A stretch of DNA of 64,000 nt from Adiantum capillus-veneris (GCA_014529385.2 CM043943.1:104256355-104320354), one strand, 5' to 3'; numbered from the stretch's first letter, positions 1 through 11,120 are shown. Notes: generated from the letters alone by a model not told the origin. Numbers and translations are program-made.

Positions 1-6
1 GAATAG

Positions 7-1065
7 AGGATCAATGATCATGCCATTTTCTTACAGCAAATCAGAGAAAATCCAACCGTGGCCTCGATCAAAGGAACTGATGAAGTGTACAAGGCACTTG
101 AAAAGAAAAATAAAGACCTAGAATTGGAATTAAAGTTAGAACATTCACAGCGCAGGGACCTGGCATTGATGCGGGTTCCGAGAGAGGAGGAGTTCCTAAA
201 GGAGATAGCAGAACTTAAGCGGATGAATCAACTCCTCAGAGATGGAAAACCAGACACGCAGGAAGAGGCAAGCACTTCAGAGACGCCACAGATAGACATA
301 CCCTTAGTCTCTTTTGCTAAGTTTGAGACACAATCAACAGCAGAGCCGAGTGGTGATGAAGATTTTCAGGTTCACATCACAGATGCAGACACAGTGCCAA
401 TGGTCCAGCTGTCAAAAGCTAAAGACGCACTGAAGGAGAAGATCACCTTAGAGGTGGATGAGCACTGGAAAGCCGCTATGGATTGGGAGTTGAGAGTTTT
501 ACACTCTGTCAACGTCACTCAACTCACTCCCAATCAGATCAACACTCAATGGCACCAACAATCCCTACCGTACCCTCTCATCAAAGTAGAACTATTACAG
601 GTAAAAGAAAGGTTGTACAAGGATATGCAAGAAGATGGCGCAGATAAAGACAACCCAAAGTGGAGGTTAAGCTGGCTGAACAAGAATCCGAGATACCTGA
701 TTCTGTTCACAAGAGCACCTGCAGCCCTACAAAGAGATCCAACAATCTATCGTGTACCTAGAGTAAGGACATGGCAAGCGCATGCAGCACTGCAAAAGAA
801 GAGGCCAACTTGGCTCAACTTCCCCAGGCTGCCAGCTCCAAAGAGAGGCCAAGCGATGGAGGAATACATGGTGAAAACCCTAATGGGCAACATGTCTTTC
901 TTCAAGAGTCTGCCAGATCTCTCCTGTGCCATGTTGTACAAAATCTGCAGAATGTTGCTAACATGTATACAAGTTTTTAATGAGCCTGAGAAAACAGGAG
1001 CCCCATGGCTATCATTCTTGGAAGGAAATAAAGGCTTATGCTACGATCTGAGTGGGCAACCTTGA
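7..1065 (+). CDS. Uncharacterised retroelement 3' ORF (partial), coiled-coil N-terminus
   Basis: The frame is open from just after a TAG at 4-6 to the TGA at 1063-1065, about 352 codons, so the true start may lie outside the window or at an internal codon. The first 60 residues are rich in Lys, Glu and Leu and look like a coiled coil. A more acidic linker follows, then a basic, Trp/Pro-rich C-terminal half. I recognise no domain. The ORF ends 340 bp before a purine tract and an LTR start (1391-1405), so it most likely sits between pol and the 3' LTR of a gypsy-type element. It is cleaner than most ORFs here, which suggests a younger insertion. A degraded host exon is the less likely alternative. 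Function unknown. Confidence 0.45.
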   Translation, partial: RINDHAIFLQQIRENPTVASIKGTDEVYKALEKKNKDLELELKLEHSQRRDLALMRVPREEEFLKEIAELKRMNQLLRDGKPDTQEEASTSETPQIDIPLVSFAKFETQSTAEPSGDEDFQVHITDADTVPMVQLSKAKDALKEKITLEVDEHWKAAMDWELRVLHSVNVTQLTPNQINTQWHQQSLPYPLIKVELLQVKERLYKDMQEDGADKDNPKWRLSWLNKNPRYLILFTRAPAALQRDPTIYRVPRVRTWQAHAALQKKRPTWLNFPRLPAPKRGQAMEEYMVKTLMGNMSFFKSLPDLSCAMLYKICRMLLTCIQVFNEPEKTGAPWLSFLEGNKGLCYDLSGQP

Positions 1066-1346
1066 GAAGAGGTCCTTTACGGATTCTATGCCAGATGCAT
1101 GTTCCTACCATCGAATAATATGCTAGCCTTTGAGGAAGCATTCTACACTAGATTCTTCACCTCGTGAACGAAGATATTTTCACCGGTGATCAGCAACCTA
1201 ACATCCAGGTTTGTAGGCTACTCAGCGGTGAGCTAAAGAATCAAGTCAGAATGCAATTTCTGCAAGTGCCCGACAAAGAACGAAGAATCAAATACCAGAA
1301 GGCACTCGACACGCTCAAAGACCGCCCAGCCAGCCACTCAACCTGA
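1066..1346 (+). pseudogene. Frameshifted continuation of the 3' ORF
   Basis: After the TGA at 1063-1065 the same style of coding continues, with aromatic-rich residues around 1075-1160. It then shifts frame near 1160 and runs as a 60-residue segment from 1164 to 1346. The run of Lys, Arg and Gln codons and the absence of other stops suggest that this was the C-terminus of the upstream protein before one nonsense and one frameshift change. It stops about 45 bp before the purine tract that precedes the LTR. No family is recognised. Confidence 0.35.
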
Positions 1347-1390
1347 AGACTATTTCAGCCCATAAAGCTGTGTCAAGGGACGACACACGC

Positions 1391-1404
1391 GAGGAGGGGG
1401 GGAA
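1391..1404 (+). promoter_or_regulatory. Polypurine tract of the left-edge element
   Basis: A purine run (GAGGAGGGGGGGAA) lies directly before TGTTAGCAG, the usual layout of the plus-strand primer next to a 3' LTR. The same layout and the same LTR start recur at 52971-52987. Confidence 0.6.
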
Positions 1405-1824
1405 TGTTAGCAGCAAGCAAACGCGGACACCATTTTTTGGAGTTCTCTTTGTAAAACAATTATTATTTTGATAAATCGGGAATATTGTAACTCCTATTTT
1501 CTCGGATAAACTTTGTAATTAATGAGCCGGTGCTACAAGCTTACAGATTGTATCAGCCAGTCATCACCCATCTTTGGTAGAACTCCAGATTATTAGTTTT
1601 GACCACCCAAAAACCTTGGCTAAGGTATAAAAGCCAATGTTTGTAAGTTTTTTAGAAGTTTTTGGATAAGAAATACACAGCGTGAGCTAACAGCGCTCAC
1701 TTCTCTCCTTCTCGCACTTCCTACTCCCTCTCCGATTGTCACATTGCGATTGTGTTTGTTGCATTGCAACCGCAAGTAAGAGCTCTACGCATTGACGTAA
1801 GACATTCACAGTATTTCGTAGCTT
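1405..1824 (+). repeat. LTR of the left-edge element (end uncertain)
   Basis: It starts TGTTAGCAG immediately after the polypurine tract. It contains a TATA-like box (TATAAAAG at about 1627), followed by a pyrimidine-rich stretch as expected for R-U5. The right end is not fixed because the partner LTR is outside the window. I place it near 1818-1824 because a TTTTGGCGTCATCGACCC stretch at about 1825 resembles the TTGGCG-type primer site also seen beside the LTR of T2. If that reading is right, this LTR would also be followed by a 5' leader, as in a tandem element. Confidence 0.4.
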
Positions 1825-1842
1825 TTGGCGTCATCGACCCAC

Positions 1843-2292
1843 GGTCTAATTTCATCATAACTAGAAATTTACACTTTTAAATCAAAAATTAAGCATAGAC
1901 GGGGCATTGGCGCATCATTGCTAAGCATTTAGATGCATTCTGAGTCGAAAACTACTAGGTCAAAAATCCACTATTGTTAATAACCGTGATTTTGGAACTT
2001 GACCTAAGGTGGGGTTTTAGACCATAGGCATGTGTGCTTAGGTCTTATAAACTTGTCTATAAGTTTTGTTACATTTGGATGTCATTTGATGTTGTAACGG
2101 ATGTGATTTGCTTGCCGATGAGCGATTGGCTTTTGGTGATTTCAGTCACTTGAGTGTAGCTTGAGTTAGATGCGAGTTGTTAGTTGTTTTTCGAGAGATT
2201 GACACCCTCTTGTAGCCTCTATGCACTAGTCGAGTCAGCTTCATCCCATGGTTTGACAAATTAATCATGGTTCTCGCTAATACTGCAATAAG
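1843..2292. other. Unassigned AT-rich intergenic stretch
   Basis: I see no sustained coding frame, no repeat with another part of the window and no RNA gene. It could be the leader of a second copy of the left-edge element, given the primer-like sequence at about 1825, but nothing else supports this. It ends at the first copy of the ATAGG target duplication. Confidence 0.3.
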
Positions 2293-2509
2293 ATAGGTGT
2301 TAAGTATGGAGCCTGATTTACCCTTGTAATTTTCTGTGGTAAAAGCGCACATTTGTAAGGCCCCCATTATGAGGAGAAGCCGTTGTGCGTGAAGGAAAAT
2401 TACTCATCGGAAACCAAAATTTTCACGGACAAGAATCAGAGGCAACTGTAGAGGCCTCGGGGGCGGAGGCCCCCGAGACTTTTTTTTTCGCCGGAATATT
2501 ATGGCCGGA

Positions 2510-2645
2510 CGGAGGCCGGAAAGTGGTCGGAAAACAACCGGTCAGTTGGCCGGTGGCCGGTAGTCAATGGCCGATGGCCGGTGGTCGGAAGTCAATGGCC
2601 AGTGGCCGGTGGTCGGAAGTCAATGGCCGGTGGCCAGTGGCCGAA
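2510..2645 (+). repeat. GC-rich 28-bp tandem array inside solo LTR S1
   Basis: Units of about 28 bp are built from heptamers such as AATGGCC, AGTGGCC and GGTGGTC, and run about four to five times in the U3 part of S1. GGCCGG and GGTCGG cores recur. Repeated U3 motifs in plant LTRs often act as enhancer-like elements; that role is inference here. Confidence 0.75.
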
Positions 2646-2769
2646 TTCAAATGCGGACTTGTCTTCTCAAAGACAGCCACACATGGGCGGATTGGAGGGT
2701 CTGATTTGGACTTATTCGCACAAGGACGGCTACACATGGCTGCCTCTCATAAGAGAGGGCAGCCCTTTT

Positions 2770-2785
2770 GGCCTATAAAAGGAGG
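2770..2785 (+). promoter_or_regulatory. TATA box of solo LTR S1
   Basis: GGCCTATAAAAGGAGGCC gives a strong plant TATA box in a short GC-rich context, followed within about 40 bp by candidate start sites. It defines the + orientation of this LTR. Confidence 0.6.
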
Positions 2786-3091
2786 CCATTTCTACACACA
2801 TTTCATAGTGTGAAGTTGATGCAACAAGGTGAGTGTGAGGTGGTGAGAGTGAAGCAAGGCGGGAGCTCTATCAAGGGTTTAATCCCTTTGTAAACTACTT
2901 CTTCTTTTGAAGTGCTAAAGCCATTGAGTGGATGCTTTCCCGTGGACGTAGTCCACATTGGGTGAACCACGTATATCGTGTGTACTCTCTCTCTCTCTAC
3001 TCTATAATCTCTTGTGTGTGAAATCTATCTCTCTCCATTAAGTAATCTACTCAAAAATCTATTTAGCTATGTCTTATTTCCTAACAATAGG

Positions 3092-3960
3092 ATGGTGAGG
3101 TTAGACATGCGTCCCACACATGGTTTAACCGCATGGCTTCCAACATGAAGTTCCCTGAAAGGAGAATCTAGTTCACCTTTAGGGAAAAGAGCATGTAAAG
3201 AGATGCTAATGAGTTGGGCAACACCATACCCTTGAAATAAAGGGAATCAAGAGGAATTAGAGTTGTCTAATTTCCTAAATGTATCCCAAGATGTTTTCCT
3301 TGATGACATCCCTAGTGAGCTACCTCTAAAATGAGGGATGATGACCATGCCATTAAGCTCCTACGAGGAAGATCACTGCCTACCAAGCCTCCTTATCGAG
3401 TTTCACAAGCTCAACAACAGGAGATCATGAGGCAAGTGCATGAATTGGTGGAAAAAGGGATGGTGAGGTCTAGCTCCTCTCCATTTGTTCACCATTGCTT
3501 TTAGTGCAAAGTAAAGACGACACATATCACATGTGTGTCGACTATAGAGCACTAAATAAGATCACTATCAAAAATAGATTTCCCGTGCCGCGGGTAGAAG
3601 ATCTATTTGATAATTTACAAGTTTTGGTCTGACAAATGCTTCAGACGCATTCAAACTCATGATGGACAAAAATCTTCAGGCCATCCAAATTCTCTTGAAG
3701 AGAACAAGTGACACCTCCAGGTAACCTTGCAAGTTGTGAGAGAGAATAAGCTTTTCATTAATCAAAAGAAAAGTGAATTTTTCCTACAAGAGATTCAATA
3801 CTTAGGTCACATTATCTCTAAAGATGGCACCCGTATGGATGCAACAAAGTTAGAGGTAATAAAAAGATGGCCTAATCCAAGGAATCTACAAGAGGTATGA
3901 AGCTTTGTAAGTATGTGTGCCCATTATATGACTTAACAAAAAAGAACGTTAAGTATTCAT
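3092..3960 (+). pseudogene. G1 protease end and reverse transcriptase remnant
   Basis: Frames broken by indels match the G2 polyprotein: the protease C-terminus near 3120-3180, then the RT fingers (HAIKLL, PPYRVSQAQQ and VEKGMVRSSSSPF at 3350-3490). The stretch that encodes the RT palm, including the FFDD box of G2, is missing. Sequence jumps near 3623 from the LFDNLQ codons to the FGLTNA codons, and the FFDD segment is also unrecognisable. The RT thumb follows at 3760-3900. No functional RT can come from this copy. Confidence 0.85.
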
Positions 3961-4008
3961 GGACTGCAAAAGTTCAAGAAGCTTAAGGAGAATCTTATCT
4001 CTCAATGT

Positions 4009-4383
4009 GTGCTCACACTACTAGATCTCTCAAAGCCATTTGAGGTCCAATGTAATGCTTGTGGTAATTGCCTTGGAGCTATTTTGCTTCAAGAAGGGCA
4101 TGCCATATCATATGAGAGTCAAAGACTCAACTTCAATAAGTGTATTGGGCAAATACGAAAAAGAGCTACTAGCTATTCTATATGCCCTAAACACATGGAA
4201 ACACTATCTCTTGGGGACTCCATTCATCTTACGAATGGATCACAAAGCCTCAAGAACTTCATGACGCAAACCAAGCTCTCCGAAAAACAAATGAGGTGGG
4301 AAAAATTTATTTTGCAATTTAAATTTCATATTGCTCACTTTGTTTGCAAGCACAATCAAGTGGTCAATGCACTTTCACAATGA
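4009..4383 (+). pseudogene. G1 RNase H domain remnant
   Basis: Codons match the G2 RNase H (FEVQC motif, KHYLLGTPFILR and KHNQVADALS equivalents), but the frame changes midway: two overlapping frames, 4009-4383 and 4040-4264, carry different parts. The first catalytic Asp of G2 (QCDACGD) reads Asn here (QCNACGN), so the domain is inactive as well as frameshifted. Confidence 0.85.
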
Positions 4384-5474
4384 CCAAGGATAAATGTGGT
4401 GTCTATAGCAACTCACAATGATCTTTCTTTTATAGATAAGTATGCTACCGATTGAGACATTAAGTATGTAATTAGATCCTTTGCATTAGGGAAGAAAAAA
4501 GAACCATTCACCTTGAAGGATGGTTATCTTCCAAACGGTAATAGGCTATGTGTTACTCAACCATACAATAAAAAAGTCATGTATGAATCCCATACTTCTC
4601 CTTATGGGGACAAAGAGGGAATCCATAATCTACTCTTCAAGGAGTAGAAATGTATTTCTATTGGTCTACCATGAAAAGTAAACATATAAGACTATGTCTC
4701 AAAATGCATGGTATACCAAAAGTTGAAATTTGATCGAGGGAAGCAACTTGGATTGTTTCGGTCGACAAGCTTAACAAGAAAACACACTCTATGCCTGTCG
4801 AAAAAGACTATTAAGGCACATCAAATGGCAATCCTCTTCAGATCTCAAATTCTCAAGCATCATGGATTTCCAACACCTATAGTGTCGGACAAAGATCCTA
4901 GAATGACCAGTAGTTTCTAGAAGGGTCTCTTTGAGAATCTAGGAAGTAGATTATATTTCTCTTTCGGCCTATCATCCACAAACGGATGACCAAAGTGAAA
5001 TAACTAATCTAACGATCCTTGATATACTAAAAGCCTATCAATGTTCTCAATGATAGAAGTACCTAACTCTTATAGAGTATGTGTACAATGATATTGTGCA
5101 TACTTCTATGGGGAAAGTAGCTTTTGAGGTTAAATAAGGAAGATCCAAAAGTCCCTTACTACTTAAAGTACATGGGAAGATCTTCACTACTGAGGAATAT
5201 AGCTGAGACCTACAAGAATGTTTTCCAAAGATTAAAGGGGTTATATCCATCTCACAAGAAAGGAAAAAAGGGTTGCTGCTAATAAGCACAGAAGAGCCTT
5301 AGCCTTTAAGGAAAATGATTGGGTCTTGCTAAAGTTTCTCAAGGCTCATCTGAGGCATACTACGGGCAAGAGTCCTACGCACCACCAAGAGTATGATGCT
5401 AAACTAGCAAAAAGATACTATGGTCCTTAAAATTCTTAAGCCAGTCAATGAGATGGCTTATCAATTGAAGTTGT
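4384..5474 (+). pseudogene. G1 integrase remnant, interrupted by C1
   Basis: The order is that of G2: the zinc-binding N-terminus (CVVCQ region of G2, about 4700), the DDE core (SDKDPRMTSSF at 4890-4915), then a basic C-terminal part up to QLKL codons at 5461-5473. At least six stops or indels occur. The gene resumes at 21155 after the copia insertion. Confidence 0.85.
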
Positions 5475-5700
5475 TGTTGGAATTAGGGTTGCAGCGAAAC
5501 GCACATAGCTTGGAGAAGACGAAGGAAGCTCAAGGCACACAATAGAGAGTGTATTACTTAGTGTTCAATGGAAAGATTGATAGCCCTAGAGTGATGGGCG
5601 TATATACAATGCACGGGGGATAAAACCTCCTAAAGAGGGAAAAATGCCCCAGCGGTCCTAGTGTGTTCACACACATCACTACCACATGTATATGGTAAAA
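5475..5700 (-). repeat. C1 3' LTR
   Basis: This is about 95 percent identical by eye to 20926-21149. Read on the - strand it ends CCCTAATTCCAACA. The left-hand duplication GTTGT is at 5470-5474. Confidence 0.9.
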
Positions 5701-5713
5701 AATCCCCCCTGGA
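5701..5713 (-). promoter_or_regulatory. C1 polypurine tract
   Basis: On the - strand CCAGGGGGGATTT abuts the start of the 3' LTR, the expected site of plus-strand priming. Confidence 0.75.
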
Positions 5714-5775
5714 GTGATGCGGTGAACGAGAGCTGGCACATGAGTAAAGGGAAGTGCCATGCCCTGAGGACATGA

Positions 5776-7416
5776 TCAGTCCACAAAGGGGAGTAAGCCC
5801 AAAGCTTTGCGGAAAGCTTCAAGCTTCTCACGAGACAATGCCTTTGTGAAAAGATCTGCAAGGTTGTCCTGTGTTGGCACATAAGCCAAGCTGATCTCTT
5901 CCGCTGAGAGCCTCTCCTTGACATAGTGGTAATGCACCTCAATGTGCTTTGTGCGAGCATGAAAAACTGGGTTCCTCGCAACTGCCAATGCGCTCTGACT
6001 GTCAGTGTAGATAGTGTTGGCAGTGTCCTGTCCAACACCCAAATCAGACATAAGGCGTCTGAGCCATACACACTTAACCATAGCTGTGAAGATTGCCCTG
6101 TACTCAGCCTCACAACTCGAAGTGGCCACAGTAGGTTGCTTCTTGCTCAACCATGATATACATGAACTGCCAAGCATGAAACAGAAACCACTTGTGGACA
6201 CTCGCGTGTCAAAACAACCAGCCCAATCTGAGTCTAAAAAAGCATGTAAGTCTGGCGGCAATGATCCCCCCTTGGGATAAAACAATCCAAGGTGTAAAGT
6301 GCCACTAAGGTAGCGGAAAATCCTTTTGACAGCCTGCCAATGCTTAGACCCTAGGCTATGCATGAATCTGCTGACCTGCGAGACTGCAAATTGAATATCT
6401 GGCCTCGTGTTACATACATAAATGAGGCAGCCAATAGCAGTTTGGTAAAGAGTGACATCAGCAGGATTGCCATCATCATGTAGACTCAACTTCAAACATG
6501 TTTCCATGGGAGTGGAAATAGGTTTGCAATCCTCAAGTCCAAACTTACATAGCAATGTCTCTATGTAACTTTTCTGACACAAGGCAATACCACCATCACA
6601 CTGCTTAAACTGTATACCCAAGTAATGATGCAACGTGCCCAAATCTTTCATCTTGAAAGTAGCATTCAAATCAGCCTTAAATTCAGCAATATGTCTCTCA
6701 TTTGGTCCAGTGATCAGTAAATCATCAACATAAAGAACCACAATGAGAAGTACATCACCCTCACGATTTACATACAATGTGCTTTCTGTTGGACTGTTAC
6801 GAAAGCCTTGTTTGACCAGATGACTGTCATCTTTCTCATACCAAGCACGAGGAGATTGCTTCAACCCATACAAAGCCTTCTTACATCTGCACACTTTGTC
6901 CTCTTGTCCTTTTATGACAAAACCGTGAGGCTGCGTTACATAAACTTCCTCAAATATGTCACCATTCAAGAAAGCAGTAACAATGTCTGATTGATGTACA
7001 TCCCAACCAAAATGAGCTGCCAATGCACATAGAAAATGTACAGTAGTCATACGACAAGTGGGAGCAAAAGTCTCTTCATAATCTATGCCTTTTTGCTGTG
7101 CATAACCTTTTGCAACAAGTCGAGCCTTATGGCGATCGATCTCACCATCTGGCTTGCGTTTCAACTTGTAAACCCACTTCGTACGAATGGCCTTTTTGCC
7201 AGGAGGCAAATCACATAAAGTCCATGTGTCATTTTCTATAAGTGCATCATATTCTGATTGCATGGCAGCCATCCAATTTTTTGAATTTTGTGCTTCATCA
7301 AAAGTCAGAGGCTCCTCAACATCATGTAAGCTAGACACAGCCAAAGCATAACAATCTGATGCAGAAGATGCATGGCGAGAGCCTGAACGAGTACGACTAG
7401 ACAAAGGTGCATCCAA
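5776..7416 (-). pseudogene. C1 copia reverse transcriptase and RNase H
   Basis: An uninterrupted 546-residue stretch on the - strand contains the whole copia RT-RNase H module. Key sites visible are WVYKLK and ARLVAKGYAQ in the RT fingers, the palm motif YVDDLLI, and CNTRPDI. In RNase H they are FLDSDWAG, SSCEAEYRA, YTDSQSA and the KHIEVHYHYV segment. The product copies RNA into DNA and degrades the RNA strand in cytoplasmic particles. The start is artificial: the coding frame came from an upstream integrase-RT linker and is shifted near 7400-7420. The stop at 5776-5778 is the natural end of the polyprotein, 75 bp before the 3' LTR. This is the best-kept part of C1. Confidence 0.93.
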
Positions 7417-7769
7417 TTACTGTCACGCAAAGTGTGCACCAGCCATTTTGGCATACCTCTAGCTGCTCATTTTCAGCCCTTTCCTCATCAAGTACATCAT
7501 GTACATCTGCATCAGTAATAGGCTGATCTGTAACATTTTCAGAAACCCCCATAGGTTGTACATTTGCCTCATTGGAAATTACATTCGTATTTCCACCATT
7601 GAAAAGAGGCAACAAAGTGTCATAAATGTCCTGTGAGCTTACATTACTGTCTCTAGTACATGACAGCAAGGGCTGAACAGAATCTTCCACAAACAGTACA
7701 TCCCGTGAAACCAGAATACATTTTATTTGCGGATGATACAACCTGTAACCTTTGCTTTCAGCACTTCAA
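7397..7769 (-). pseudogene. C1 integrase C-terminus and acidic linker
   Basis: The - strand reads SAESKGYRLYHPQIK then ILVSRDV, the usual end of copia integrase, followed by an acidic spacer before RT. A TGA replaces the expected Tyr codon just upstream of SAES. The upstream half lies at 18598-18755 across the L1 insertion; together they spell the classic CIFVG-xSAESKGYRL junction. Confidence 0.88.
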
Positions 7770-7774
7770 CCAAC

Positions 7775-8729
7775 TGTTGGACGGGAACGACTCACACACC
7801 CATGAAGTGCATGCAAACACTACCTAGATCAACATAATGTCAATCGAGGACACAGATGACACGATAGACACACGGAGGAAATCTCTCTAGCTTGTCAGGC
7901 TGAGACCATCCTACACATACAACACTCTGGAAGGCCAACTAAACCACAATCAAGAACCTCATTGCTCTCAACTACACCACCTAGCCACATACACACATAC
8001 GGAAGGTAACTCACCTAATCATGCCAGATTCGTACGAAACTTAAGGAACACCATTCCCTCACTAGGATACACCTGTCCCTAAGCTTCTACACTCAAAACC
8101 CTCACTCTAAACCCATCTGCGGAAAACGCGTAGGATGAAAGAGCATAATTTTGAAAGTGCCCGAAACTGAAATTTATGAGTACCTATGCGTAGCTTATGT
8201 CACCACGATTCTATAGACTACTAGCACGCAGAAAACAGACATCGTTTGATACACTTACGGCCACAAATAGCTCGTAGATGCGTCAGCGTGTGCACTTCGT
8301 CTCGCGTGGAATGCTTGGCATTGTCGCGTAGCTCTCCTCGAGCCTACAACAATGGTGCAGTCGGATCTCCAATGTGTTGAGCAAGCCGGGCGTAGCGAGA
8401 GGATAAAGCTCACGCTCACTCTCTTTCTCTCTCACACACAGTAGACGGCAGCGCTAAAGTTTTTGATTATGATTAAAGTCTTTTTTTTACAAAATGACCT
8501 AGGTACCTTATATACTAAGGCTACCTTAGGTTTAACCAAAAATGGGGTTGAAAGGGTCAAATGGCTTTGTATTTACAATCTGGAAGTGCCATTGCACCCC
8601 GGCTTTTGAAACTAGAATAACTACTCATTACAAATGACGTTTATAGCCATAATCCGCAGCATTTCATAACTCGCAAAAGATAAGACTTTGGTACGAAACT
8701 TGAGTTATGTTGTGTTGTTGACCCAGCGG
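7775..8729 (-). repeat. L1 LTR copy A
   Basis: This LTR is uninterrupted, begins at the CCAAC duplication and contains the intact site (ACTAGCACGC near 8221-8232) that G2 occupies in copy B. It carries a TATATA box at about 8504-8512 on the - strand and a CT-rich downstream stretch near 8425-8440. Confidence 0.85.
8506..8515 (-). promoter_or_regulatory. TATA box of L1 copy A
   Basis: CTTAGTATATAAGG on the - strand is repeated at 18365-18374 in copy B. It sits about 220 bp from the start of each LTR, suitable for U3 on the - strand. Confidence 0.55.
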
Positions 8730-9171
8730 AACAACTCACACACCCATGAAGTGCATGCAAACACTACCTAGATCAACATAATGTCAATCGAGGACACAGA
8801 TGACACGATAGACACACGGAGGAAATCTCTCTAGCTTGTCAGGCTGAGACCATCCTACACATACAACACTCTGGAAGGCCAACTAAACCACAATCAAGAA
8901 CCTCACTGCTCTCAACTACACCACCTAGCCACATACACACATACGGAAGGTAACTCACCTAATCATGCCAGATGCGTACGAAACTTAAGGAACACCATCC
9001 CCTCACTAGGATACGCCTGTCCCTAAGCTTCTACACTCAAAACCCTCACTCTAAACCCATCTGCGGAAAACACGTAGGATGACAGAGCAGAATTTTGCAA
9101 GTGCCCGAAATTGAAATTTTTGAGTACCTATGCGTAGCTTATGTCGCCACAATTCTATAGACTACTAGCAT
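8730..9171 (-). repeat. L1 LTR copy B, part 1
   Basis: It matches 7786-8226 with a few percent difference, lacks the first 11 bp of the LTR and ends at the G2 target duplication AGCAT (9167-9171). It continues at 18080. Confidence 0.85.
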
Positions 9172-10763
9172 TGTAACATTTAATGGCCTAAAATCTTATT
9201 TGTAGCGGAAATTAGCATGAACATAGTGGGCATTTCATTAGAATAGATTCCTAATGAGAATGACAAGAGTGCTTGGGTGGAGAGAGCAACAAAAAGCATA
9301 ACACCTAGTTAGATAGCATCGACAATACTTTCAAAAGAGAGAGCAATTAAGCTATTGACAACAGTTGAGGACCGGATTTGCATGGAGCCGGTCCCCCCTC
9401 CAAAAGGCTTTGTATTATAGTTTCTCCCATCAAGAGAGACATTGTACAATACAATTCTTTGTGTTCCTTCAAGACTAGCTAGTGCAATGAAGATGGAAGC
9501 TTCATACACCAAGCAAAACACTTAATCAAACACAACTTGAATTATCCCCGTTCTCAGACCCAAGACCTCACACACCTTCGAAGATGGTGAGAGCTAGCAG
9601 GGTATGAGAGTAGATTGAGAGGAAAAAGAAGTATCTTACGAGAAAGAAGTACATCTCCTCACATAATCACTCATATTAGCATAGCTTAGCTTAGTAATTA
9701 GCTTGGTAGAGAAGATGAGCATGCATTGAAGCTTGGCTCTTGGTTGGATTTGCATCCACATGCCAAGAGAGTGTTGATGTAGGCTTCTATCTCACAAGCT
9801 TGGAGTAGGTGATAAGCTCTCCATTAAAGCTTGGGAGGAGATAGAGTGTTTTCCCTTCACACATGGTCAAGTGTGAGAGTGTGAGTGTGAATGCCAAGCA
9901 AAAATCAGCCCCCTCTCTCTCTTGGGCGAGCCCTAGCTGCTAAGTTAGGCTGGCTTTTTCCTCATTGGACCTCCCCAGGTCAAGCCAATAGGAATTAAGC
10001 AGCATAAGTGATAGCCTTCTGACATGTGTCCCCCTTTCCCCTTTTGTGAGAGCTTTAGATAATTAAATAATTAAACTAAACTCTTATTGGACCCCTTTGC
10101 CTCCTGGCCAATAGGAATCAGGCAAGCCATGGGGCTTCTGAATGCTCATTGGACCCCTTGGGAGACTGCCCAATAGTCTTCTAGGACACTTAATTCTTAT
10201 TGGTTTCTTTTATTAAATGTTTTTAAATTAATTAAACTAGATTTACTCTAGCTTAATTCTCATTGGTCCACTTCAAGGGTCTTCCAATAGGAATTGGGCA
10301 CACCTTGTGGGCATCTGGCCTAGGGAGCTGACATGTGTCCCTCATTCCCTTTGTGTAAAGGGAGCCTGTGTGTGTGTGTGTGGTTTTCTCTCTCATCCCC
10401 TAGCTTTGGGGCTCGCCCCCTCCCATGTAGGGATGCAGAAAGACTTTTTGGGCACACACACTAAGCATCCAATTTTCCCTAAGGTTGACCTTTGGACACA
10501 ACCTTTGAATTTTGGAACCTTAGCATTTTGGAAGTCTTAATGGGCTGAACCTTAGGGTCTTTTTAGCCCGTTGTTTCACATGGCTCTTTTGCAGATGGCC
10601 CCCCCTTTGGATCCCTATTTTCCCTCCTTTGGATCCCTACTGTGGCCGGTCTGCTAACTTAACCAATATTCTAGCTTTTTCTCCCTTGGCACTTCCCCAC
10701 ATTAAATGATCAGTTTAATATGAGAAAATCATTTAGGAGAATTAGATATTGATTATTATGACA
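9172..10763 (-). repeat. G2 3' LTR
   Basis: Reads TGTCATAATAATC to AATGTTACA on the - strand. It is almost identical to 16488-18079. It contains (TG)n at 10368-10381 and many short ATTGG/CCAAT-rich segments between 9960 and 10290, which could be CCAAT-type promoter elements. Confidence 0.95.
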
Positions 10764-10785
10764 TTACCTCTCTCTTGAAATCATA
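10764..10785 (-). promoter_or_regulatory. G2 polypurine tract
   Basis: On the - strand TTTCAAGAGAGAGGTAA directly precedes the 3' LTR. G1 has the same tract (TTTCAAGAGAGAGATAA, 21789-21805). Confidence 0.8.
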
Positions 10786-11120
10786 GTCGTCCTCGACTAT
10801 GGTGTAGAGAAGATAAAGCATATGCATGAGTCCTTTTCTTAGCGGGTAGAGGATCCCTATGTTACCCTACGACATCATTCCATAATGGATGACTAGTCCA
10901 TTTGGCGCTTGAGAGCCTGAGGCTGCCGCAAGCATGTCTGCACATTAGTCCTATCAGTCTTCCATAGTAGAGTGACAAGCTCTACTTGGTGTTCGGGAGA
11001 CGTCGTCTCCGCAAACTTGATCTAAGCATGCATACTACTTCATTTTTGTGCACAAATAAAGAAAAAGAGAGTCTTATAAGACAAAAAATTTTGTTTATTT
11101 TTAACATTTTGTACATTTGC
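10786..11120 (-). other. G2 3' untranslated region
   Basis: It lies between the gag-pol stop and the polypurine tract and has no coding frame. G1 keeps the homologous segment at 21450-21790, including the paired CGTCTCCCAA-like motifs, so it is a conserved non-coding part of this family. Confidence 0.6.

Larger units (their letters stand above)
2298..3086 (+). repeat. Solo LTR S1 (789 bp) with perfect ATAGG target duplication
   Basis: It begins TGTTAAG and ends CCTAACA, with inverted TGTTA/TAACA termini. It is flanked by ATAGG at 2293-2297 and at 3087-3091. A TATA box at 2774-2779 and a CT-rich downstream part fit the U3-R-U5 order on the + strand. No internal region or second LTR exists, so this is a solo LTR, presumably left by recombination between two LTRs. 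Its sequence is unlike the other LTRs in the window. Confidence 0.8.

Noticed and set aside
2298-3086. 5' LTR of G1
   Set aside because: The sequence is unrelated to the G1 3' LTR, no primer site follows, and ATAGG flanks mark it as a separate solo LTR.
9309-9521. A 70-codon - strand frame repeated identically at 16625-16837 and nearly so at 54149-54361
   Set aside because: It lies inside LTRs of one family; identity follows from LTR copying, and the short frame has no ATG context or domain support.
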